Positions 24,856 through 34,723 of a stretch of 64,000 nt of DNA are shown in pieces. Source of the stretch: Blastomyces gilchristii SLH14081 (lineage: Eukaryota > Ascomycota > Eurotiomycetes > Onygenales > Ajellomycetaceae); the NCBI RefSeq assembly GCF_000003855.2, contig NW_003101629.1, forward strand, positions 57,698-121,697, read 5' to 3'. Below the pieces are notes generated by a model. That model was not told where the DNA came from. It was given only the letters and a program-made list of their open reading frames with translations, and ran no database searches. A program made the position numbers and the translations under genes. The number at the start of each line of letters is the position of its first letter. Position 1 is the first letter of the stretch.

Positions 24856-24995
24856 CACATAACTGTTCCTGCAGGGGAGAGAGAGAGAATAATCAGAGAA
24901 GCTTGAAGATGAGAGAGAATAGTCTCAGTGACATTATCATCTTTGATTAAAATGACCTCTGGCACCAGAGCAACTAAGAACTATTGTTAGCATAT

Positions 24996-25660
24996 TTTCA
25001 AATCTTATATGCAAAGATTTGATGACAGATTTGATTCAATAGAATGCTCATTCTGCAATGCAAATGAGAATCCTGAGCATATTGTAATGCACTGTGCATT
25101 ATACAATAGTCTCAGAGTCAGATTGAAAGAGAAGTATGATCTAAATCAATTAAATATGAGATTCTTATTCTCAACTGAGACAGGAATTAAATACTTAATA
25201 GACTTTCTATCAGAAACTCAAGCAGCTACAAGAAAATGGCTAAATTCAGAAATATCTGAATATGAAGAGGAGGAAATCAATCAGATATAGTCTGTTAAAA
25301 CAGCTATATACTATCTTTTAATAATTTGTTTTGTTACAGTCTCTCTTTACTTTACCTTTTCCTTTCAATTCCTTTCTATCTATCTACTTAATGTGTCTAT
25401 CTTTAAGACTGTGTTCTCTTTTCTTTTGTCATGATATTGTCAAATGGTTTCAAAGTATCAGAAGATGTTAAAATACTGCAATTTGTAAACAGTTTTTGTA
25501 TTCTGAACTGGAATTTTCTCATTTTGCATATCTGAAATTGGTGAATGTATAATAGTTAACTTTACAGATATAGGAAAAACCCTGAGAACTTTTAGTTCTC
25601 AGGTTGATGTCATAGTCTCTGACTACATACATCTATAATTGAAGAATAATAATAATAATA
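24996..25660 (+). mobile_element. LINE-D, 5'-truncated LINE 3' end (665 bp)
   Basis: 3' end of the same LINE family, flanked by the 13-bp target duplication ATTGTTAGCATAT at 24983-24995 and 25661-25673. The tail is GAAGAATAATAAT repeats. The C-terminal ORF2 piece 25009-25290 is open for 93 codons and keeps CSFCNANENPEHIVMHC (C-x2-C-x7-H-x4-C) and a Trp codon lost in other copies. It is therefore among the least mutated LINE copies, perhaps because it is young or too short to be recognised. Confidence 0.92.
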
Positions 25661-27236
25661 ATTGTTAGCATATGAAACTGTAAAAATAGGAATAACAATT
25701 ACTAAATGAACACTTACTGATCTTAGAATTGTATGCATAATTACAACATGCATGAGACTTCTCAGAAAGAGAGAGAGAGACACAGAAGAATGCAGAAAGC
25801 AGAATGCAGTATATGAATAGCTCATTCTCACAATAACATCTCAGATAAGATGTACAAGCCTTATATCAGTGAGTGTAAAAGAGTATGACATTTGTGTTTT
25901 CATTTCTGAAAACATGAATATCTTTTATCTGCATCATGAAGTTGAATAACAGATGTTAGAGAATAGACTGATACAGATCTATCATTTTAAAGAAATTCAT
26001 CAGAGCAGATATATCTGTAATATTAAATTTAACAGTTGTGAAAAGTTTCTTAATATCTGTGAATATCATGACTTTGTGTATAATAAAACTCATAATGATC
26101 TTTTCTAAGAACAGAAAAATCAGTGTTAGAAAGAAAAGATGAAAAAGAAAAAGATTTACAATCTTAATACTGTTGAGAAGAGAAGTGATTCTCTGATATG
26201 AATGAATAATTATCTCATCACAAATATTTAAAATGAATGTAATAATTAGTGTCTGTGACTGAGCTTCAGATAATTGTGTTGTATACAGTCTTTGTGTAAT
26301 AAATTATTTTAGAGATTAGTAAGAAGAATAGAAGTATATATACTGATAAATGTAATTTATCAAGTCTATACAATATCTTCTTGAAACAGAGAGAGCTGAT
26401 AATGAAGACAGAAGTAGCAGAGAGAGCAGAAGTAGTAAGAGTAGAAGTAAGAGTTGCAGGAACAGAGGTAGTAAGAGCAGAAGAATCAGATACAGAGACA
26501 AGTGTAGAAGATAAGAGAGAAGTAACAGAGAAAGAAACAGAGAGAGAAGAAGAGAATACAGAAGACTCAGTTATATATGACATAGACAATTTCTTCATTA
26601 TCATGTTCTTTAAGTTTTCAACTGATAATTTAACATTGAGATCATGATTATCAGTGAATATGCATCTATCAATATATGAAGATTCTACACAAATTAAAAC
26701 AATATATCAGTATCTGTTTTCATGCAAAACATGATCAGATGCTTGCTAGAAAAAGAAGGTTGAGAGTGTATAAGAAGATGAAGAAGATATGTTATTTATA
26801 ATAGTATATTCTGATAATTGTTAGAGAATAAACAAGTCCTGGTCATTTTTCACAACATGTTACACTTACTGCTAATGAACTGTCTGATATGAGTACTGCA
26901 ATAATACTTGTTATAGAAACAGAAAGTCATTGTTAGAAATGTATACAATATAATAGATAAACAGATAGAAAGTGTTAGACAGAAGAAGAAATAGAAATCT
27001 TAAATGAGATAATAATATTTAATGATGATGATGATGAAGAAGATGATTGAAGAATGAAAAAAGTTAGTGAATGAGTGATGTAATATAGTGAAAGTTTCTT
27101 TGTGAGAGTGTATGCAGAATACTAGCTGAATCAGAGATAGGCTACACTATCACAAACACTAGTGGCGCGCTAATCTGCATGAAGCTAGGGTGTATATCAT
27201 GGTCACGTGGGCGTGACTGAATCTGATGAGGGAGGA

Positions 27237-27402
27237 TGTGATATAGAAGAATGTATGACTGCTGGATAATAATGCAGCCGCTTCTGAACATGCTTATGAA
27301 TGTAAAAGAGCTCTAGCGGCCACTAATTAAATTAGATAACATATATAAGAAGCCGGCGTACGCCTGTAATCGTACACTGACTTAAGCAACCTTTGAATCA
27401 CA
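27237..27402 (+). repeat. Gypsy-2 3' LTR, right copy
   Basis: 166 bp, TGTG...CACA, reverse complement of 14509-14674. It contains ACATATATAAGAAG and ends CCTTTGAATCACA, immediately followed by the truncated 5' end of LINE-B. Confidence 0.88.
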
Positions 27403-30400
27403 AAAAGCAGTATCTGAATAAGATGAATGAAGAAGTTCTGTTAATTCTTCATACTCAGACTAAATAACTACAGAAGATAATTAAGTTCAAACTTAGAATT
27501 TCAAACACAGTTTAAAAAACATTGAAAATTCCTAGTATAATCACTGACTCTTCACTTTACTCTTCTTCTTTTTCTACTTCTTCTTCTTCTTCTTTAAATC
27601 AGAAGAAAATATATGCTCAAGCAGCTGAATCTGCTGTCTCTAAATTCACTGTCTCAAAACCTGCTTAAAATCCTGAGAAAACTGAGAAGAATACTGCTCA
27701 CACTTCTATTCATAAAAAAGTAGAAAAAAAAATGTAAAAAGAGAAAAACTTTCAAATCTTCAGAAATAGAAGACTTATTCTCAAAGTTTTAAATCAGAAT
27801 ATCTTACAGAGAAACAAGTTAAACTCAAATCTCATTTTTAAAATCAGAAATGAAATTAATCAGCAGTTCTTTTCTCAGTTAATAACTGATATTAAAGTTC
27901 AAAAATCAGTTATAGCTTCAATTGAGTTATTCTTCTTTGAAAACTTCATCATTCTGACTACAATGTCTGAATTCAGTATGAAATTTCTTATTCAGAATAA
28001 GAATCTCTGAAAATCAGCAGTAGAATCTTTGTTAAACATAATAATTCTATCTAAGAGAGATAAAAAGTGAGATAAATTCATTCTTTATAATATTTCAGTT
28101 CAAATTTTTGACTGTGAAGAAGAAATACTACTTCTTAAAAATGAATTAGAAGAATATAACTCTATTCAACTGAGAAAAGAGTCTGTATGACTAAATTCAA
28201 TTGAGTTCAGATAGAGTAGAAGAAATGCCTCTGTTCTAGTATATATAAAAATACTTAAATAATCAAAGATCTCTGAAGTAAGAGTAGCAGATTTAAAAAT
28301 GAGAGTTTATAAATACAAAGACTCAAGAATGAATCTCAAAGCTTAAACACAGTGTTCAAACTGTTAAAGATATGAATACTTTATAATCTCTTGTTTTAGA
28401 GACTTAAAATGTGCATTTCATACTAGAGATCATAAAACTAGTGAGTATAAATATAAAACTTGCTCAAAAAGAGATGAAATATATCAATATACTCTGTTTA
28501 AATGCTCTAATTGTAAAGAAAAACATGCATCTAGCTCAAAAGAATGTATATTTACTTCAAGAACTCAAAAGAACTGAAGAAAAGATGAAGCTTAAAATCA
28601 ATCTAGAACTGAAGAGAATAGTTAAGTCAGTAAATCTATAACTGTAAGCTTAAAAAGAAGAAACTCTTAACTATCTAGATCTTCAAACTTCAACTCTTCA
28701 GCTAAATATAAATAGAATTTGAATTCTCAAACTTCTGTTAAGATTAGAGAATTGAGAAATAACTCTGATAATAAACTAGATATAATGTAAGTAGTTGAGA
28801 TTTCTATCTTTTAAAATAGCTATAATCTACTATCTGATGATAGTGATTAGATTCTACTCTATCTCTACTCTCTTTTAGTATAAATATACAATGAAAATAA
28901 TGAAAAAACTTTAAAAACTCTTCAAAAATCACATTTATTTAAAATAATGTGAATAGAAACTCAAATTGTATTTATTCTTATCTTCAAATTGTATTTGAAT
29001 AAAAAGTTGATTTTATACTGCTTCAGAAACTGAATTTTAATACTGAGTAAAAATACATTATTTCTCATTCAAGCTACTACTACTTTCTATCTCAAAAGTC
29101 TGAGATAAAGTCAAGAGTAGTAATCTATAAAAGAAAGAGATTAAGATATTAATTTAATCTAAGATTTGATATCATATCTGACTCTGATATTCTGATAGGA
29201 GATATTATAGATAAAGAGAATAAGTTTAATACTATACAGCTTATACATATCTATAATGAAAACTTATTGAAGAAAAATAACAATATCTGAATAATTAATA
29301 AAGTATTTTTGAACATAACTTTATTAAGAAACTCTATAATTGTAGAAGATTTCAATACAGATCATCTCTGATGAAATTTGAAATGTAAAAAAGTAGTAAG
29401 AGCTGATAATCTGATTAAATAAATCTTTGAGCATTTAATAGATTTAGTTAACAAGTCTGATCAATAAACATTCTTTAGAAAAGACATGAAATAGAAATCT
29501 ATTATAGATTTAATATTCATATTATAAAATCTAATTAAAAAAAGACTTCTAAACTGATTTATTAATTTAAATGAGACATTGAGATCAGATCATGAGATTA
29601 TTCAATTTGATATTAAACTAAGTGAAAAGTAAATAAATGAAAATCCTCTTCTCTCTAATCAGTTTAACTTTGAAAAAGCTGATTGAAAAGCAGTTGAAGA
29701 AAGTATAAAACTGTTAAAATCTGAAAAGTATAGAGAGCTATATTGAAATCCTGATCAAGATATCTCAAATGAAATACTTAAGAATAGAGTGAAGCTTATT
29801 ACATCTATTATTCTAATAAGTGTTAGAGATAATATTTCAAAGAAAAAGTCTTCTAAGTATTTCAAATCTTGATAAAATGAGAATATCATATCTAAAAGAA
29901 AATAATTAGCTACTACTAGAAGAGATTGAAAGAATGATATAATATCTGATAAAGAGTTCAAAGCTATCAGAAATGAATATTTTTCAGATATTAAGAGAGC
30001 TAAAACAGACTACTGAAACAAATTTCTTAAAGAATTATAAGAAAAGAAAGTTTTTAAAGCTTTCAACTATACTAAAATAAGAAGTACAGTAAAACTTCCA
30101 GTCTTAAAATATGAGTTTCAGACTGAATTATATATAGTAAATTCTTTTGAGAAAAAATATCAATCTTTTATGAGAATTCTCTTTCAAAACTCATCAGATT
30201 CAGATTCAGAGAAGGAGAATATATTACTTTATAACTATATTGATGAAAATGACTGAGAATAATCTGAGCTTACATAAGATAAATTAGAGTCAGCTATCTT
30301 CTCAAGTTCAGTAAAAACTGCTATAGAGCCTGATTCAATCAATCACTTGATTATTCAAAATACATACTTCTACTTAAAGAATGAATATTTTAAGCTCTTT

Positions 30401-33206
30401 TTCAATCTCTTGAAAAATGAATATTATTCTAAATACTGAAGAGAAGTCACTGAAGTGATTCTTATAAACTTTAATAGAAAAACTTCAATTTTTAAGTTAT
30501 ATAGAGTAATATCTCTTTTGAACTGTCTAGAAAAGGTTTTAGAAAAGATAATAGCTACTTAACTATCTTTTATAAGCTCTATCAGTAATTCTCTTTTATT
30601 CAGTGAATAAATAAGAGATAGAAAACAATGTTCTGCAATTGACACTGTTCTCTCAGTTGTTTATGATATTCAAATAGCAAAGCATGATGATCTGGTCTCA
30701 ACTGCAGTTTTTATTGATATAAAAGAAGTATTTGATCATGTTTTAAAGTCAAAGTTAATTCAGACTTTGAAGATATTAAAACTATCACTTTCTCTAATAA
30801 AATGAATTAACTGTTTTATATCTAAAAGAATCATACAACTTTTCTTTGATGAAATGAAATAAGACAAGACTGAGATAAAAATAGAAGTACTGTAAGAATC
30901 TCTAATCTCACTTATTTTATTTGTAATATACACTGTATATCTATTCAAAAATAGAAATATGAGAATAGTACAATCTCTGAGTTATATGAATGATATTGAT
31001 CTAGTCTACAGCTCAAAAACTATTAAAGAGAATTTGAAAGTAATTGAAGAAGCTGTAAAGAAAATCTTTATTAAAGCAGATATCAATCAAATTCAATTTA
31101 ATATGAATAAAACTGAGTTAATTCATTTCTTTCATAGATTCAATGAGAAAGAACTATCTCTAACTCTTTTAAATAGAGAGATTAAACCCAGTGTAAATGT
31201 CAAATAATTAGAAGTATGATTAAACTCTAAGTTGAATTTTAAATATCACATTCAACAAAGAACTCTCAAGACAGAAAGACTATTGAATAACATAATTAGA
31301 CTATTAAATACAGAGAGAGGTCTATCCTTTCAGACTATGAGATAGTTATATATAGTCTGTATTATCTCAGTAGCTGATTATGAAGTTTAAGTTTAATGAA
31401 ATAATCAAGAAAATTTCACTGAACTCTTTCAAAGTCTGTAAAATAGAGCTTTGAGAAGAATTCTGAGAGCATTTAAAACATCTTCTATTAAAGCAATGAA
31501 AATTGAAGCTTCAATTTCTTCTTCTGCTATTAGATTTGAAAAGACCTGTATAAACTATGCTCTAAGAGATATAAAGATAAGCTTAAATTATATAATCAGA
31601 GAAAGAGTCTCTTCTTCATTTTAATTAATTAAGTCTGGAAATAAACTGAATTGAAATAGATATCTTAATTGAAATGAAAATAATTCTTCAAAGAAAATGC
31701 TCTCTCAACTATACAGACTATGCTTACTGATTAAAAATCAATTTTCTTCTTTAAATATTGAAAAAGTTAATCATGAGAAGATATCTCTCTGAAGAGAAAA
31801 GCTTGAATCTCTCATAGACTTGTAAATAAGTGAACTATCTAAAGAGAGAGAATATGAACAGCATTTGAAGAGAATTTCTACAATTAATATAAAAGACTCT
31901 ATTCTGATCTATTCAGATGACTTAAAAAATGAGAATTTGAATATATTAAGTGCAGACATTGCTTACACTGAAGATAATATCAATTTTATCTCAGATTTCT
32001 GAAATTTGAACTGTGAATCTGAAGTCTTTGATACTGAACTATTTGCAATAGTGNNNNNNNNNNNNNNNNNNNNNNNNNNNNNNNNNNNNNNNNNNNNNNN
32101 NNNNNNNNNNNNNNNNNNNNNNNNNNNNNNNNNNNNNNNNNNNNNNNNNNNNNNNNNNNNNNNNNNNNNNNNNNNNNNNNNNNNNNNNNNNNNNNNNNNN
32201 NNNNNNNNNNNNNNNNNNNNNNNNNNNNNNNNNNNNNNNNNNNNNNNNNNNNNNNNNNNNNNNNNNNNNNNNNNNNNNNNNNNNNNNNNNNNNNNNNNNN
32301 NNNNNNNNNNNNNNNNNNNNNNNNNNNNNNNNNNNNNNNNNNNNNNNNNNNNNNNNNNNNNNNNNNNNNNNNNNNNNNNNNNNAGAATTCTTGTTTAGAT
32401 AAGTGAAATGAAAGCTGACAGAAGTAAAAGAAGAGTATATATTATTCAAGATTTGAAATACAACTCAAGTGAAAATCTTGTTTAATTAAATGTAAAAAGC
32501 AAATATTCTCATCTATAATACAGCTGAAACTAGAACATGGCTATTTCAAATCTTATATACAAAGATTTGATGATAGATTTGATTCAATAGAATGCTCATT
32601 CTGCAGTGCAAAGAAGAATCCTGAGTATATTATAATGCACTGTGTATTATATAATAGTCTCAGAGTCAGATTGAAAGAGAAGTATAATTTAAATCAATTA
32701 AATATAAGATTCTTATTCTCAACTGAGATAGGAATTAAATACTTAATAGACTTTCTATCAGAAACTCAAGCAGCTATAAGAAAATGACTAAATTCAGAAA
32801 TATCTGAATATGAAGAGGAGGAAATCAATCAGATATAGTCTGTTAAAACAGCTATATACTATCTTTTAATAATTTGTTTTATTATAGTCTCATTTTACTT
32901 TACTTTTTTCTTTCTATTCTTTCTATCTATCTATTTAATATGTCTATCTTTAAGACTGTGTTCTCTTTTCTTTTGTCATAATATTATCAAATAATTTCAA
33001 AGTATCAGAAGATGTTAAAATACTGCAATTTGTAAACAGTTTTTGTATTCTGGCCTGAAATCTTCTGATTTTGTATATCTGAAATTGGTAAATGTATAAT
33101 AGTTGACTTTAGAGATATAGGAAAAACTCTGAGAACTAAAAGTTCTCAGGTAGATATCATAGTCTCTGACTGCGTACATCTATAATTGAAGAATAATAGT
33201 AATAAT
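27403..33206 (+). mobile_element. LINE-B, 5'-truncated LINE with assembly gap
   Basis: Starts in ORF1 at the point matching 7865 of LINE-A and runs to the 3' tail (GAATAATAGTAATAAT). ORF1 zinc-knuckle region about 28340-28600. ORF2 about 28890-32840, with LSYMNDIDLV near 30990 as the decayed YxDD box. The N gap 32054-32383 replaces the middle of RNase H; its 330 bases agree with the 329 bases at the same place in LINE-A. No clear target duplication: the left edge abuts the Gypsy-2 LTR end and shares only AATCA with the right flank. More AT-mutated than LINE-A. Confidence 0.88.
32054..32383. other. Assembly gap (330 N) inside LINE-B
   Basis: Unknown bases. The missing sequence should be LINE RNase H, judging from LINE-A 12509-12837. 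Open frames spanning it are meaningless. Confidence 0.99.
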
Positions 33207-33530
33207 CATTATATGACTCTGATAATAGCTACTCTTCTTTTAGTCTTCTGAGTAGAGAGCAGTCTTCTTTGAATCTGATTCACTGCTTACATCTTTCTTT
33301 CTTATATCTCATCTGTTCACATACATAACATTTACCTGAGTATGAAGTTTTCCTTTAATAAGCAGAGCAGTATCAATCAGATGCTCTTCTACTCATCACT
33401 TCTTCATACACTATCTTTTGAGATGTTTTAGAACCACACTGACATGATAACTATGAATCACTTTGTAGATTGAATTATCACACTTTGAAGAAGCCTGTGC
33501 TTCTCACTAGTTTTTAAACATACTATCAGA
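33207..33530 (-). pseudogene. Fragment with a retroelement-type zinc knuckle
   Basis: Minus strand at 33289-33330 reads CYVCEQMRYKKERC, which is C-x2-C-x4-H-x4-C with His (CAT) mutated to Tyr (TAT). The flanking residues are basic. This looks like a gag zinc knuckle of an element not otherwise present here. No other domain is visible in the 324 bp. Confidence 0.4.
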
Positions 33531-33696
33531 TGTGATTCAAAGGTTGCTTGAGTCAGCATATAATTACAGGCATACACCGGCTTCTTATATATGTTATCTA
33601 TATTAATTAGTGGCCGCTAGGGCCTCTTTACATTCGTAAGCGTGTTTGGAAGCGGCCGCGTTATTATCCGGCGGTCGTACGTTCTTCCGAACCACA
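33531..33696 (-). repeat. Gypsy-2 solo LTR
   Basis: 166 bp, TGTGATTC...GAACCACA, with CAGA on both sides (33527-33530 and 33697-33700), a possible 4-bp target duplication. The right half is GC-rich and unmutated (GGAAGCGGCCGCG). A solo LTR arises by recombination between the two LTRs of an element. Confidence 0.85.
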
Positions 33697-34336
33697 CAGA
33701 TTTGAAACATTGTTAATATAATTTGTATCTCTTCTAAACAATAACAATGATTTTATAATATTCAATAAATAAATAAATCAGTCACATCACTGAATATAAT
33801 ATGAAATACTAGAATATAATAAAGTTTAATATATAAGATAACTGTTCAGACTCTTTAATTGTATCAGATAATTAATTATTAAATGTAATACTCTGATCAG
33901 AAAAAGATTCAGATATTAAAACTTTCTAATATAAAGTAAACTCAGTTGAAATATATCATTAATTTACTGTTTCAGTTTTATAAGATAATAAAGACAGTCT
34001 CAATTACTTATATATTAATACTGCAGTCAGTCTGATAAGTGTATAACACTTTATTTACTCATCTTAAGAAGTAGTTAAATCACTTAAAAAGAAATTCAGT
34101 CTGAGATAGTACTATAGTGCAGGCTATTATTACTGTAAGAAATAAACTGATATATTACTACAGTAAAACTGAACAATCTTTTACAGAGTACTATACTATA
34201 GCAGCTTTACTAGATCTCTCTCATTGAGTTAATATCTACACTTCTCAAGATTGAACAGAGAAGAAATGAGACTTGTATATTAAATTAATCTAAGACTACT
34301 ATAATATTAACTATCAGAGATTTAAATAAGTAGATG
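33697..34336. other. AT-rich DNA with no recognised feature
   Basis: About 640 bp with stops in all frames. I see no repeat shared with the rest of the window. Confidence 0.6.
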
Positions 34337-34349
34337 TTAGAAATGTGAA

Positions 34350-34465
34350 TTATTATTATTATTATTATTATTATTCTTTCATTATACTTATATACAAGCG
34401 GAGCTTATAATGAGTTCTTACATGATGTTAAATACAGGTTAAGTGTTAATTATACAGAAGAAAAT
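34350..34465 (-). mobile_element. SINE copy 3, tail half (split by Gypsy-3)
   Basis: Tail and body start of the SINE (plus-strand TTATTATT... then CTTTCATTATAC). The other half is 41721-41984. The SINE target duplication is TTAGAAATGTGAA at 34337-34349 and TTAGAGATGTGAA at 41985-41997, one G/A difference in 13. Gypsy-3 inserted after the SINE did. Confidence 0.88.
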
Positions 34466-34723
34466 TGTAAGAATAAGTACTCACAGGCAATTATTCAGGT
34501 GTTTGCAGCTTGGCATGATATGTACTGTTAACTACTAGAAGTATTCGCAGTAGAAAGATAAATTGTAGAGATTAAATGTATAATAGTATTCAAGCTGAGT
34601 TGTGAATAGTATTCATGAACTTCAGTCTATATAGTTGTATATAGTCAAGAGCTGCTAACTCTATTGATTACATGAGAGATAGAAATAGAGATAAAGAATC
34701 TGTGAGAAGTGAGATTTCTTACA
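34466..34723 (-). repeat. Gypsy-3 LTR, left (3' LTR)
   Basis: 258 bp, TGTAAGAATAAG to TTTCTTACA. Compared with the right LTR its right end has lost most CpG and CpC sites through transitions (ATCTGTGAGAAGTG here, ATCCGCGAGGAGCG there). Confidence 0.92.

Larger units (their letters stand above)
24010..27210 (-). pseudogene. Antisense gene of Gypsy-2, right copy (split by MITE and LINE-D)
   Basis: Minus-strand counterpart of 14680-16714. The block 26266-26604 is fully open (KKLSMSYITESSVF, then Ser/Thr-rich, then FKKILYRLDKL to YNTII) and extends upstream as ESSYIDRC. Three intron-like blocks carry complete signals: 26896-26946 (GTATAC, CTAAC, GCAG), 26811-26869 (GTAAGT, CTAAC, CAG) and 26105-26159 (GTAAAT, CTAAC, TAG). 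The Cys-rich block near 25860 has some Cys turned to Tyr. The C-terminal block MCISDYKCSALSDS is at 24310-24347, just left of the MITE, and EQLAALEFL lies near 24060-24090. Function unknown. Confidence 0.6.
21746..27402 (+). mobile_element. Gypsy-2 right copy (plus strand, starts in RNase H)
   Basis: Second Gypsy-2 copy, joined head to head with the left copy near 21745. It holds the RNase H end, integrase, C-terminal extension, antisense gene and 3' LTR (27237-27402). The antisense region has been split by a hAT-like MITE (24350-24855) and a short LINE (24996-25660). The purine tract GATGAGGGAGGA precedes the LTR. Some segments are less AT-mutated than in the left copy, for example GCGCGCC near 27170. 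Confidence 0.87.

Noticed and set aside
26316..26501. Leu/Ser-rich open frame as a membrane protein gene (also 15426-15638)
   Set aside because: It is another frame of the Ser/Thr-rich block of the Gypsy-2 antisense gene; the hydrophobic look comes from the pyrimidine-rich repeat.
26381..26647. Plus-strand Glu/Arg-rich open frame of 88 codons
   Set aside because: Complement of the same low-complexity Ser/Thr block; no support from the left copy.
14509..27402. A 12.9 kb DNA transposon with 166-bp terminal inverted repeats
   Set aside because: The inverted repeats extend far inside and contain Gypsy integrase and LTRs. The structure is two LTR elements head to head.
32006..32449. Open frames of 130 and 136 codons, one on each strand
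   Set aside because: They span 330 Ns and are artefacts. The sequence on either side is LINE RNase H. The same applies to the frames across 48102-48216.
27390..33220. Target duplication for LINE-B
   Set aside because: Only AATCA is shared between the flanks, within the Gypsy-2 LTR end; too short to claim.
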